This document shows, piece by piece, positions 25,997-34,938 of a stretch of 64,000 nt of DNA. The notes below the pieces were generated by a model that saw nothing but the letters and a program-made list of their open reading frames with translations, had not been told where the DNA came from and made no database searches. Origin of the DNA: Zoogloea sp. (GTDB taxonomy: Bacteria; Pseudomonadota; Gammaproteobacteria; Burkholderiales; Rhodocyclaceae); assembly GCF_030157465.1 (NCBI RefSeq), contig NZ_JAOAUU010000135.1, positions 1 through 64,000 on the forward strand. Reading direction: 5' to 3'. Positions within the stretch are counted from its first letter, which is position 1. Every line of letters begins with the position of its first letter. Both the position numbers and the translations under genes were made by a program.

Positions 25997-27327
25997 TGGC
26001 CATTATGCAAAACGCTAAAACTCAAGAAATTCGGGAACAAATTGCCAAGCTTGTCGATGAATACGCCTCGATTGCTCTGGCTCCGCAATCGTTTTTTCCC
26101 GGTGTTTCGGTTGTTCCCCCGTCTGGCAAGGTTATCGGCGCCGAAGAACTCAAGAACATGGTTGAGGCGTCGCTGGATGGTTGGCTGACGACCGGTCGTT
26201 TCAATGACGAGTTCGAGCAGCGCCTCGCGCAATTCATCGGCGTCAAATACCTGATTACCGTTAATTCCGGTTCGTCTGCCAATCTGGTCGCGTTCTCGGC
26301 GCTCACTTCGCCCAAACTCGGTGATCGGGCCATCAAGCCGGGGGATGAAGTGATCGGTGTTGCCGCCGGCTTTCCCACGACGGTCAATCCCATTCTCCAG
26401 TTCGGTGCCGTTCCGGTTTTTGTTGACGTCGAACTCGGAACCTACAATATCGACGCCAGCAAGATTGAAGCTGCCATTGGCCCGAAGACCAAGGCGATCA
26501 TGCTTGCCCACACGCTGGGGAATCCTTACAACCTGGATGTCATCGTTGCATTGTGCAAGAAGCACAATTTGTGGCTGGTTGAGGATTGCTGTGATGCTTT
26601 GGGCTCTACTTACAATGGTCAACTCGTCGGCACCTTCGGAGATATCGGCACGCTGAGTTTTTATCCCGCGCACCACATTACGATGGGCGAGGGTGGGGCG
26701 GTATTCACCAATAACTCTGAGCTGAAGCAGATTGCGGAAAGTTTCCGGGATTGGGGGCGTGACTGCTACTGCCCGCCGGGAAAAGACAATACTTGCGGCC
26801 GTCGCTTTTGCCAGAAATTGGGAAACTTGCCTGAAGGCTACGATCACAAGTACACCTACAGCCATCTTGGCTACAATCTTAAAATCACCGACATGCAGGC
26901 TGCGTGCGGTCTGGCCCAGCTCGATAAAGCGCCTGCTTTCATTCAGCGGCGCAAAGATAATTTTGCCTTCCTCAAGGATCGCCTGGCCACCTGCGAAGAA
27001 TTCCTGATTCTTCCCGAAGCCACTCCGGGTGCTGATCCGTCGTGGTTCGGCTTTCCGATCACCCTCAGGGATAATGCTCCCGTCACGCGTGTCGATCTGC
27101 TGCAGTATCTTGATCAGAACAAGGTCGGTACCCGTCTGCTGTTTGCGGGCAACCTCACACGTCAGCCTTACATGATCGGTCAGAACTTCAGGGTGAGTGG
27201 TGAATTGACCAATACGGATACGGTCATGAAAAACACTTTCTGGGTCGGGGTGCAGCCGGCGCTGACCAATGAAATGCTGGATTTCACGGCGAGCAAGATC
27301 GAGACCTTTTTGGGTGTCAATTTCTAA
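25996..27327 (+). CDS. rfbH: CDP-4-keto-6-deoxy-D-glucose 3-dehydrase (E1)
   Basis: A 443-residue PMP-dependent iron-sulfur dehydrase that removes the C3 hydroxyl of CDP-4-keto-6-deoxyglucose. Two features mark it as a true dehydrase and not an aminotransferase. The cofactor Lys is replaced by His226 in '[13 protein letters not shown]'. The [2Fe-2S] cysteines follow the family spacing exactly: Cys199, Cys257, Cys259 and Cys267 (C-x57-C-x-C-x7-C). The reaction needs an NADH-dependent iron-sulfur flavoprotein reductase (E3, AscD/DdhD type), which is not encoded in this island. The start codon overlaps the rfbG stop by one base. Confidence 0.96.
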   Translation: MAIMQNAKTQEIREQIAKLVDEYASIALAPQSFFPGVSVVPPSGKVIGAEELKNMVEASLDGWLTTGRFNDEFEQRLAQFIGVKYLITVNSGSSANLVAFSALTSPKLGDRAIKPGDEVIGVAAGFPTTVNPILQFGAVPVFVDVELGTYNIDASKIEAAIGPKTKAIMLAHTLGNPYNLDVIVALCKKHNLWLVEDCCDALGSTYNGQLVGTFGDIGTLSFYPAHHITMGEGGAVFTNNSELKQIAESFRDWGRDCYCPPGKDNTCGRRFCQKLGNLPEGYDHKYTYSHLGYNLKITDMQAACGLAQLDKAPAFIQRRKDNFAFLKDRLATCEEFLILPEATPGADPSWFGFPITLRDNAPVTRVDLLQYLDQNKVGTRLLFAGNLTRQPYMIGQNFRVSGELTNTDTVMKNTFWVGVQPALTNEMLDFTASKIETFLGVNF

Positions 27328-27339
27328 ACAGGAATAGCG

Positions 27340-28158
27340 ATGAATTCCACGCCCAGGGCATTTGATGCCAAGGCTCTTCGCAAGACAGTTCTGGACATGG
27401 CTTACGCCGGCTCTACCGTCCATATCGGTTGTGCATTCTCGATTATTGAACTGCTTGCCGTGTTGTATCGGAGTCATTTGCGCTACCCCGGCAACGATCC
27501 GCTCGCGCAGGGCCGTGATTACCTTGTGCTCAGCAAGGGCCACGGTGTCATGGCTCAGTATGCGTGCATGCGTGAGCTGGGGTGGCTGAAGGATGAAGCT
27601 TTTTCAGGTTATTTTGCCGACGGCAGCGATCTCAAGGGCTTGTCCGATTCGCGCATTCCCGGCCTGGAAGTAACGTCCGGATCCCTTGGGCATGGATTTT
27701 CCGTTGGCGTGGGACTGGCCAAGGGAGCCTCGCTGCGTGGTGCCGATCAAAAAGTCTATGCCCTTGTGGGTGATGGCGAGATCAACGAAGGACCCGTCTG
27801 GGAGGGCGCGCTCTTTGCGGCACATCATTGCCTGAACAACTTCATGGTCATCGTGGATGAAAACGGCTATCAGGCGATGGGGCGCACTGCGGATGTTTTG
27901 GGATTGGGGTCGGTGCAGTCGAAATTCGAGAGTTTCGGTTTTGAAGCGCTTACCGTTGATGGTCATGATGAAATGGCGATCAATGATGCAATAAATCGGC
28001 TTTGGGAAAGCCCATCCGCTTCGCCGAAAGCGCTTGTTGCCAGAACCGTAAAAGGGAAAGGTGTACCGTTTATGGAAAACAATAATATCTGGCACTACAC
28101 TCGCCTCGATGCCGAGACCTATGCACGTGCGCTGTCTGCTGTAGCCGGGAGCGAATGA
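27340..28158 (+). CDS. Transketolase-like protein, N-terminal (ThDP diphosphate-binding) subunit
   Basis: A 272-residue half-transketolase. It has the N-terminal thiamine diphosphate-binding region, with 'GSLGHGFSVGVGLAKGA' and the metal/diphosphate motif 'GDGEINEGPVWEGALFAAHH' running on to 'DENGYQ'. The C-terminal half is encoded by the next gene, overlapping by 4 bp. Directly after rfbFGH, the pair is unlikely to serve the pentose phosphate route. I infer that it adds a two-carbon ketol unit to the 4-keto group of the CDP-dideoxysugar. The parallel is YerE in yersiniose synthesis, an unrelated ThDP enzyme that adds an acetyl-derived unit. Confidence 0.88.
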   Translation: MNSTPRAFDAKALRKTVLDMAYAGSTVHIGCAFSIIELLAVLYRSHLRYPGNDPLAQGRDYLVLSKGHGVMAQYACMRELGWLKDEAFSGYFADGSDLKGLSDSRIPGLEVTSGSLGHGFSVGVGLAKGASLRGADQKVYALVGDGEINEGPVWEGALFAAHHCLNNFMVIVDENGYQAMGRTADVLGLGSVQSKFESFGFEALTVDGHDEMAINDAINRLWESPSASPKALVARTVKGKGVPFMENNNIWHYTRLDAETYARALSAVAGSE

Positions 28159-29075
28159 TGAGAGACGCGTTTTCAGAAGCACTCGTTCGACTGGCCAAGG
28201 CGGATCCCAATGTACTGCTTCTCACCGGGGATCATGGATATGCCTTGTTTGACGAGTTTCGCAAGGAGTGCCCGGCGCAGTACATCAATGCGGGTATCGC
28301 CGAGCAGAACATGGTTGGCATGGCAGCCGGGCTGGCACGTATCGGTTTCAGACCCTTTGTTTATGGCTTGAGCGCTTTCGTGCCAGTGCGAGTTGTCGAG
28401 CAGATAAAGCTTGATGTAGCCCATGATCAACTGCCGGTGGTTTTTATTGGCGACGGGGCGGGTTTTGTTTATAGCCACCTCGGCACAAGTCATCAATCGA
28501 CTGAAGATATCGCGTGCACACGTGCAATCCCCAACTTGTCGGTCTTTTCGCCGGCGGATCGCTTCGAAGTCAAGGCCTGCATGGAGTTGGCTTATCAGTC
28601 AAAATCTGCGGTGTATTTGCGGATGGGGAAATCGGATCGTGGTGATGTCCATTCTGCTTTGGATCAGCCGAAGATTGGCGAGTTGCTGGAGGCCCGGTCT
28701 GGCACGAATGGCGATGTGGCGTTCATCGCCACAGGGGCGCTGGTGCGTACTGCCCTGAATATTGCATCCGAGCTTTATCCCGATTCGGCTGTATGGAGCG
28801 TCCCATTTATAAAGCCGGTTGATAGTGAGCAAGTGGTGAATATTTGCAGGAAAGTCAAGGCGCTTGTCGTTTTTGAGGAGCACTCGATACTGGGAGGCTT
28901 GGGCTCCATGATTGCCGAAATCGCCTCTGAGCACGCACCTGTTCGGATTCTCCGGGTGGGTGTCCGTGACCGCTTCTCCCATTATTGTGGAACCTACGAA
29001 TATTTGCTCAAGGAGCACGGTCTGGATCGGGCATCGATCGAGAAAGATATTCGTGCTTTTCTGCCTGCAAATTGA
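28155..29075 (+). CDS. Transketolase-like protein, C-terminal (pyrimidine-binding) subunit
   Basis: A 306-residue partner of the preceding half-transketolase. It contains the pyrimidine-binding domain with 'NAGIAEQNMVGMAAGLA' (the Glu that activates ThDP), 'HLGTSHQSTEDIACTRAIPN' and the C-terminal transketolase domain ending near 'LGGLGSMIAEI'. Overlap of 4 bp suggests the two subunits are made in equal amounts and form one active site. The role in the CDP-sugar branch is an inference from location. Confidence 0.88.
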   Translation: MMRDAFSEALVRLAKADPNVLLLTGDHGYALFDEFRKECPAQYINAGIAEQNMVGMAAGLARIGFRPFVYGLSAFVPVRVVEQIKLDVAHDQLPVVFIGDGAGFVYSHLGTSHQSTEDIACTRAIPNLSVFSPADRFEVKACMELAYQSKSAVYLRMGKSDRGDVHSALDQPKIGELLEARSGTNGDVAFIATGALVRTALNIASELYPDSAVWSVPFIKPVDSEQVVNICRKVKALVVFEEHSILGGLGSMIAEIASEHAPVRILRVGVRDRFSHYCGTYEYLLKEHGLDRASIEKDIRAFLPAN

Positions 29076-29078
29076 GTC

Positions 29079-30029
29079 ATGCGCATAGCCATACTTGGTG
29101 CGACCAGCCAGATCGCCAAAGACCTTATTTTATCTTTCAGCACACAGAGCAATCACCAGTTGATGCTTTTCGCGCGTCGTCCAGATGTCGTTGCCGAGTG
29201 GCTGGGGCTGAATGGCTTGTCAGGCCAGATGGATGTAGCGGGTTTTGAGGCATTTAGCACCGGCCTCCACTTCGATGCCATCCTGAATTTCGTTGGTGTG
29301 GGAAATCCGGCCCAGGCGGCGGCAATGGGGGCGTCGATATTCGATGTCACGCTCAAATACGACGATATGGCTCTGGACTATGTCCGAGTGCATCCCGCCT
29401 GCCGATATATCTTTTTAAGCAGCGGGGCAGCCTACGGAGCCAGCTTCGACAAGCCTGTGGACAGGGCTAGCCGCGCAGTGGTGGCGATCAATGATCTCCA
29501 GCCCCAGGACTGGTATGCCGTTGCCAAGCTGCATGCTGAATGTCGCCATCGGTCCCTGCCTGAATTGCCCGTTGTTGATTTGCGGGTGTTTAATTATTTC
29601 AGCAGAACGCAGGATGTGTCCGCACGATTTTTGATTTCGGATATCGTGCGGGCCATTCGTGACAAGGCTGTGCTGCAAACATCTGCTGATTACATCGTTC
29701 GGGATTTCTTGCACCCCGACGATTTTTACGCACTGGTTCAGGCGATGCTTTGTTCGCCTGCTGTGAATGTGGCCGTCGATTGTTACAGCCTGGCGCCAGT
29801 GGATAAGCCAACCTTGCTGGCAGCGATGCAACAGGAGTTTGGCTTGAGTTTCGAGATTGCCGAGGCCGGCTCCGGGCTTAATGCCACGGGTAGCAAGCCT
29901 TGTTATTATTCGAAAAATACCCGGGCTGCCGATTTTGGTTATGTGCCTGCTCTGACCTCTTTGGAGGGGGTGCTGCGTGAGGCACGAGCTTTGCTCTGTA
30001 AAGATGCATCAGGTGGTTTGGCTCGATGA
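29079..30029 (+). CDS. NAD(P)-dependent sugar reductase/epimerase (extended SDR)
   Basis: A 316-residue extended short-chain dehydrogenase. The N-terminus 'MRIAILGATSQIAKDL' is a Rossmann dinucleotide loop, and the catalytic residues appear as 'FLSSGAAYG' and 'DWYAVAKLHAE' (Tyr and Lys of YxxxK). It follows the split transketolase by three bases and overlaps gtrA by 4 bp. By analogy with YerF in yersiniose synthesis it may reduce the keto group of the newly attached side chain or ring. An epimerase role is possible. Confidence 0.83.
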   Translation: MRIAILGATSQIAKDLILSFSTQSNHQLMLFARRPDVVAEWLGLNGLSGQMDVAGFEAFSTGLHFDAILNFVGVGNPAQAAAMGASIFDVTLKYDDMALDYVRVHPACRYIFLSSGAAYGASFDKPVDRASRAVVAINDLQPQDWYAVAKLHAECRHRSLPELPVVDLRVFNYFSRTQDVSARFLISDIVRAIRDKAVLQTSADYIVRDFLHPDDFYALVQAMLCSPAVNVAVDCYSLAPVDKPTLLAAMQQEFGLSFEIAEAGSGLNATGSKPCYYSKNTRAADFGYVPALTSLEGVLREARALLCKDASGGLAR

Positions 30030-30421
30030 AAGTCCAGGCTGGTTGGGTGGGGCTTATTGACTCCAGAGTGATCCGGTTTTTGAGCACGGGTGTACTTAAT
30101 ACGGCTTTTGGATATCTGGTTTATGTCGCTGCAGTGTATTTTGGGGCAGGGTATTCCCGAGCGCTGTTGATTGCCACCGTCATGGGGGTGGTTTTTAACT
30201 ATTTCAGTTTCAACCGGCTTGTGTTTCGTGGTGAGTCCGGGTTGTTCGTGTTTGCAAAGTTTGTTCTGGCTTATTGCTTTGTTTATGCCGTCAATGTTTT
30301 TTTTCTCGGGTGGCTGATCCGGGAGTCTGGCCTTAATCCTTATTATGCTCAGGGGCTTTGCGTTCCTCCGAGTGTCTTGCTGAGCTGGGTTTTGATGAAT
30401 TTTCTGGTTTTTAAAAAATAG
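30026..30421 (+). CDS. GtrA-family membrane protein
   Basis: A 131-residue protein with four hydrophobic segments and the GtrA family's typical start 'VIRFLSTGVLNTAFGYLVYV'. GtrA proteins are thought to flip undecaprenyl-phosphate-linked sugars across the inner membrane. The next gene is a GtrB-like glycosyltransferase, the usual partner. The start overlaps the reductase gene by 4 bp, which ties this pair to the CDP-sugar cassette. Confidence 0.88.
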   Translation: MKVQAGWVGLIDSRVIRFLSTGVLNTAFGYLVYVAAVYFGAGYSRALLIATVMGVVFNYFSFNRLVFRGESGLFVFAKFVLAYCFVYAVNVFFLGWLIRESGLNPYYAQGLCVPPSVLLSWVLMNFLVFKK

Positions 30422-30431
30422 GATTGTTGTT

Positions 30432-31376
30432 GTGACTTCGGAAAAAAAACTGATCAGTATTGTGACGCCTTGTTATAACGAGGAAGATAACGTCGATGAG
30501 CTTTGTCAGCGCGTATCGGAAGTGATGGCGACTCTGCCGTATCGTTATGAGCATATCTGTATCGACAACCATTCTACGGATGGCACCGTCGAGAAGCTGA
30601 AGGCGATTGCAGCACGGGACAATAACGTCAAGATCATCGTCAATGCGCGGAATTTTGGCCATATCCGCTCACCTTATCATGCGCTCCTGCAGGCTAATGG
30701 CGATGCGGCCGTCCTGATTGCAGCGGACTTGCAGGATCCTCCCGAGATGATTCGCGAGTTCGTCGAGAAATGGGAGGCCGGTTACAAGACCGTGATGGCA
30801 GTGAAGCCGGAAAGCGAAGAGTCGGCGCTGATGTTCCGGATCCGCAAACTTTATTACAAGACTGTCACCCGTATTTCCGAGGTGCCCCTGGTTCAGAATG
30901 CTACCGGGGCGGGGCTTTTTGATCGTGCTGTGCTGGATGTACTGCGCAACCTGAAGGATCCCTATCCTTACTTTCGCGGTCTTGTCTGCGAGATCGGTTT
31001 TCCGATAGCAACGGTGCCTTTCAAGCAACCGCGTCGGGCGCGAGGTGTGACGAAGAATAATTTCTACACGCTTTACGACATCGCGATGCTTGGCATTACC
31101 AACCATTCCAAGGTGCCGCTGCGATTGATGACCATGGCCGGGTTTGGGCTGGCTATCGTGAGTCTGTTTTTGACCTTTGGTTTTTTTGTTGCAAAGTTGC
31201 TCTTTTGGAATTCCTTTGAACTGGGGATTGCTCCTGTTTTGATCGGTCTGTTCTTCTTTGGGGCGGTTCAGATGTTTTTTATCGGGCTTTTGGGTGAGTA
31301 CATTGGTGCCATACATACCCAAGTCCGGAACATGCCGCACGTGATTGAACTTGAGAGAATAAATTTCGACAAATAG
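30432..31376 (+). CDS. GtrB-like family 2 glycosyltransferase with two C-terminal membrane helices
   Basis: A 314-residue GT2 protein of the polyprenyl-phosphate glycosyltransferase (Dpm1/GtrB) type: 'SIVTPCYNEEDNVDELC', 'AADLQDPPEMI' as metal-binding region, then two hydrophobic segments near residues 230-255 and 265-290. These enzymes load a sugar from a nucleotide donor on undecaprenyl phosphate at the cytoplasmic face. Translation most likely begins at GTG 30432, with AGGA eight bases before. It is the last gene of the island, and the donor is perhaps the CDP-sugar made by the preceding genes. Confidence 0.9.
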   Translation: MTSEKKLISIVTPCYNEEDNVDELCQRVSEVMATLPYRYEHICIDNHSTDGTVEKLKAIAARDNNVKIIVNARNFGHIRSPYHALLQANGDAAVLIAADLQDPPEMIREFVEKWEAGYKTVMAVKPESEESALMFRIRKLYYKTVTRISEVPLVQNATGAGLFDRAVLDVLRNLKDPYPYFRGLVCEIGFPIATVPFKQPRRARGVTKNNFYTLYDIAMLGITNHSKVPLRLMTMAGFGLAIVSLFLTFGFFVAKLLFWNSFELGIAPVLIGLFFFGAVQMFFIGLLGEYIGAIHTQVRNMPHVIELERINFDK

Positions 31377-31479
31377 ACGCAATGGGGGGCGAGTTGCGGC
31401 CGTTTTTGAACCGGCTCTGCCGGCTCTCCTGAACGGTTAGAATCCTGTCTTACGCGAAGAAATCACAAGGAATTCCCCA

Positions 31480-34167
31480 ATGCCCCCCCACGGCACCCCC
31501 GTCCTCCGTTCCGCCTACCAGCCCCTCGCCTACACGGTCTCCACCGTCGATCTCGACTTCAGTCTCGACCCGCAGGCCACCCTGGTCACCAGCCGCCTGC
31601 AGTGTGTGCGCAACGAGGATGCCCCCGCCGGCCCGATCGTGCTGTTCGGGGACGCGCTGGAGCTTGTGTCGCTGACCATCGATGGCGCAGCGCCGGCAGC
31701 GGGGCAGGTGAGGGAGACGGAGTCCGGCCTCGAGATCGATGTCTCGGCCGACGAGGTCATGCTCGAGATCGTCACCCGCATCAATCCCTCCGCCAACCTC
31801 ACGTTGTCCGGTCTCTACCAGTCCCGCGGTGGTTATTACACCCAGTGCGAGGCCGAAGGTTTCCGGCGGATCACCTATTTCCCGGATCGTCCCGACGTGA
31901 TGGCGCGCTTCACCGTGCGGCTCGAGGCGGATGCCGCCACCTGCCCGGTGCTGCTGTCCAATGGCAATCTGCTCGAAACCGGCGAGTTGCCGGGCGGGCG
32001 TCACTTCGCCCGCTGGGAAGACCCCTTCCTCAAGCCGTCTTACCTTTTTGCGCTGGTGGCGGCTGATCTTAAAGCGCTGGAGCGTCGTGTCGACACGATG
32101 TCGGGCCGCGAGGTGCTGCTGCAGGTGTGGGTCGAGGCCCGCGATCTGGATCGCACCGGGCACGCGATGGATTCGCTGGTGCATTCGATGCGCTGGGACG
32201 AGGAGGTGTTTGGTCTCGAGCTGGACCTGGACCGTTTCATGATCGTCGCCGTGTCGGATTTCAACATGGGCGCGATGGAGAACAAGGGCCTCAACATCTT
32301 CAACACCAAGTACGTGCTGGCCAACCCGGAAACCGGCACCGATCTGGATTTCGAGAACGTCGAGAGCGTTGTCGCCCACGAATACTTCCACAACTGGACG
32401 GGCAACCGGGTTACCTGCCGCGACTGGTTCCAGCTCACCTTGAAGGAAGGCCTCACGGTTTTCCGCGACCAGCAATTCACCGCCGACATGCTGGCCCGCG
32501 CTTCGGATTCGCCGGCGGCGGCCGAATCCGCCCGCGCCGTGACGCGCATCGCCAACGTGCGCGGCTTGCGCAGCGGCCAGTTTCCGGAAGATGCCGGCCC
32601 GATGGCGCACCCGATTCGTCCGGATAGTTATCAGGAAATCAACAACTTCTACACCGCCACGGTGTATCAGAAGGGTGCCGAAGTCATCCGCATGCTGCTG
32701 ACCTTGCTCGGGCGGGAAGGCTTTCGCAACGGCATGGATCTGTACTTTTCCTACCATGACGGCCAGGCCGTAACCTGCGACGATTTCGTCGGCTGCATGG
32801 CCGAGGCCAACGGCGCCGATCTCGACCAGTTCATGCGCTGGTACAGCCAGGCCGGCACGCCGCATCTCAAGGCCGAAGGCGTTTATGACGCGGCCAGCCG
32901 CAGCTACACCCTCACGCTGTCCCAGCACACGCCGCCCACGGCCGGCCAGCCGGAGAAACTCCCGCTGCACATTCCGGTGGCCGTCGGCCTGATCGGGCCG
33001 GACGGTGCCGATTTGCCGCTGCAACTCGAAGGCGAAGTCCGGCCTAGCGACACGACCCGGGTGCTCAACCTCAAGGAGGCGAGCCGCAGCTGGTGCTTTA
33101 CCGGTATCGATGCCGAGCCGGTGCCGTCGATCCTGCGCGGCTTCTCGGCGCCGGTGATTCTCGATATCACCGAAGACAATGCCCGCCTGGCCTTCCGCAT
33201 GGCACATGATGCCGACCCCTTCAATCGCTGGGACGCCTCCCAGCGCTTCATGGAGCGGGTGGTGCTGGCGATGGCCAGCGACGCCGCCGCCGGCCGTCCG
33301 ATGGAAGTGCCGCAGGCCTTCGGCCACGCCTTCCGGGCGCTGCTGGTGAGCGAAACCCTCGATCCCGCCTTCGTCGCCGAAACCCTCGCGCTGCCGTCCG
33401 AAACCTACCTGCTCGAACGCATGCAGCCGGCCGACCCGGCGCCGCTGCGTGCCGGGCTGATCCACCTCACCCGCGAACTCGGCCAGGCCATGCAGGCGGA
33501 TTTCCTGGCCCGCTACCTCGACCTCGAAGTGGAAGGCGACTACCGCTACCACCCTCTTGACGCCGGCAAGCGCGCGCTGCGCAACCTGTGTCTGCGTTAC
33601 CTCGCCGCCTGGGGCGGCCCGACGGCCATCGACTTGGCCGGCAAGCAGTTCGAACACGCCGGCAACATGACCGAACGTTACGGTGCGCTGGTTGCACTGG
33701 TGCAGAGCGACGCATCGCGGCGCATCGACGCACTGGCCGCCTTCCACGAGCGTTACAAGGACGACGCGCTGGTGCTCGACAAGTGGTTCCAGCTTCAGGC
33801 CGGTGCCTGGCGCTGGTCGGATTCGGCGCCGGCAAGCCTCGACCAGGTGCGTGGGCTGATGGCCAACCCGGCGTTCAGCTTGTCCAACCCCAACAAGGTG
33901 TATTCGCTGCTCGGCACCTACTTCAAGGCCAACGCCGCCGAGTTCCATCGCCCGGACGGTGCCGGCTATGCCTTCTGGGCAGAGCAGGTCGTTGCCCTCG
34001 ACAAGAGCAATCCGCAGGTCGCCTCGCGCATGGCGCGCGCCCTGGAAGGCTGGCGCAAGTTCACGCCGGAGATCCAGGCCCGCATCCGGCTTGCGCTCGA
34101 GAAGGTTGCGGCGGCCCAGGATCTGTCGCCGGACGTGACCGAGATCATCGGCAAGGCGCTGGCCTAG
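31480..34167 (+). CDS. pepN: Aminopeptidase N
   Basis: An 895-residue M1 zinc aminopeptidase, the length of bacterial PepN. The substrate loop 'GAMEN' is at 264-268. The zinc site is His300-Glu301-x-x-His304 with the third ligand Glu323, in 'HEYFHNW' and 'LKEG'. The enzyme trims peptides in the cytoplasm. AAGGA lies before the ATG. The 103-bp gap after the last island gene marks the return to core genes. A perfect GC hairpin (34219-34226 paired with 34230-34237) follows the stop but lacks a T run. Confidence 0.97.
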   Translation: MPPHGTPVLRSAYQPLAYTVSTVDLDFSLDPQATLVTSRLQCVRNEDAPAGPIVLFGDALELVSLTIDGAAPAAGQVRETESGLEIDVSADEVMLEIVTRINPSANLTLSGLYQSRGGYYTQCEAEGFRRITYFPDRPDVMARFTVRLEADAATCPVLLSNGNLLETGELPGGRHFARWEDPFLKPSYLFALVAADLKALERRVDTMSGREVLLQVWVEARDLDRTGHAMDSLVHSMRWDEEVFGLELDLDRFMIVAVSDFNMGAMENKGLNIFNTKYVLANPETGTDLDFENVESVVAHEYFHNWTGNRVTCRDWFQLTLKEGLTVFRDQQFTADMLARASDSPAAAESARAVTRIANVRGLRSGQFPEDAGPMAHPIRPDSYQEINNFYTATVYQKGAEVIRMLLTLLGREGFRNGMDLYFSYHDGQAVTCDDFVGCMAEANGADLDQFMRWYSQAGTPHLKAEGVYDAASRSYTLTLSQHTPPTAGQPEKLPLHIPVAVGLIGPDGADLPLQLEGEVRPSDTTRVLNLKEASRSWCFTGIDAEPVPSILRGFSAPVILDITEDNARLAFRMAHDADPFNRWDASQRFMERVVLAMASDAAAGRPMEVPQAFGHAFRALLVSETLDPAFVAETLALPSETYLLERMQPADPAPLRAGLIHLTRELGQAMQADFLARYLDLEVEGDYRYHPLDAGKRALRNLCLRYLAAWGGPTAIDLAGKQFEHAGNMTERYGALVALVQSDASRRIDALAAFHERYKDDALVLDKWFQLQAGAWRWSDSAPASLDQVRGLMANPAFSLSNPNKVYSLLGTYFKANAAEFHRPDGAGYAFWAEQVVALDKSNPQVASRMARALEGWRKFTPEIQARIRLALEKVAAAQDLSPDVTEIIGKALA

Positions 34168-34280
34168 GGCGCCGAAAATCAGTGAAGCCGGGTGCCATGC
34201 CGCACGCCCGGCTGCTTCGCCCGCGAGCATCGCGGGCGTCGCTCCGGTATCATGGCGGCCTCACTTATTGCACTGCGGCA

Positions 34281-34928
34281 ATGGAACTCCTCACCTATTT
34301 CATCGACATCGTCCTGCACCTCGATGTGCATCTGGCGGCGCTCACGGCTCAATACGGCACCTGGATCTACGCGATCCTTTTCCTGATCATCTTCTGCGAG
34401 ACGGGGCTGGTGGTCTTCCCCTTCCTGCCGGGAGACTCGCTGCTTTTTGTGGCAGGCGCGCTGGCCGCCACCGGCGGCATGGACATCTACGTGTTGTGCG
34501 CCGTGTTGTTGACTGCCGCGGTGCTTGGCGACAACGTCAATTACTGGATCGGCCACAGCATCGGTCCCAAGGTGTTCCGCTGGGAAAACTCCCGCCTCTT
34601 CAACCGTGCGGCCTTCAACAAGACCCACTCGTATTTTGAATCCCACGGCGGCAAGACGATCATCATTGCCCGCTTCCTGCCGCTGCTGCGCACCTTCGCC
34701 CCCTTCGTCGCCGGCGTGGCGCGCATGACCTACGCGCGTTTCGTGGCGCTGGATTTTCTGGGTGGCTGCATCTGGATCTTCTCCCTGACCTGGCTCGGCT
34801 ACGGTTTTGGCAACATGCCGGTGGTCAAGAAAAACCTCTCTGTGGTGATCCTCGGGATCATCGCCATCTCGCTGCTGCCGGTGGCCATCGGCTGGCTCAA
34901 GAGCCGCCGCGCGCCGGCTGCGGGTTGA
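34281..34928 (+). CDS. DedA-family membrane protein
   Basis: A 215-residue DedA/SNARE-associated protein with about five membrane segments. The family motifs are 'FCETGLVVFPFLPGDSLLF', with the acidic Glu and Asp, and 'RFLPLLRTFAPFVAGVARM', with the conserved Arg residues. Members are involved in membrane homeostasis and several recycle undecaprenyl phosphate or phosphatidylethanolamine at the membrane. Which activity this one has cannot be told. It is close upstream of purN, and the two may share a transcript. Confidence 0.92.
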   Translation: MELLTYFIDIVLHLDVHLAALTAQYGTWIYAILFLIIFCETGLVVFPFLPGDSLLFVAGALAATGGMDIYVLCAVLLTAAVLGDNVNYWIGHSIGPKVFRWENSRLFNRAAFNKTHSYFESHGGKTIIIARFLPLLRTFAPFVAGVARMTYARFVALDFLGGCIWIFSLTWLGYGFGNMPVVKKNLSVVILGIIAISLLPVAIGWLKSRRAPAAG

Positions 34929-34938
34929 GGTGCCGGGC

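Noticed and set aside
27340-29075. Housekeeping transketolase of the pentose phosphate pathway
   Set aside because: Split into two small subunits and coupled to CDP-sugar genes. The transaldolase at 45 kb is not linked to it.
31450-34230. A 926-codon open frame on the minus strand opposite pepN
   Set aside because: It mirrors pepN codon by codon, a common effect of high GC content. The plus strand has the zinc site and GAMEN motif, and the minus frame has no recognisable domain.
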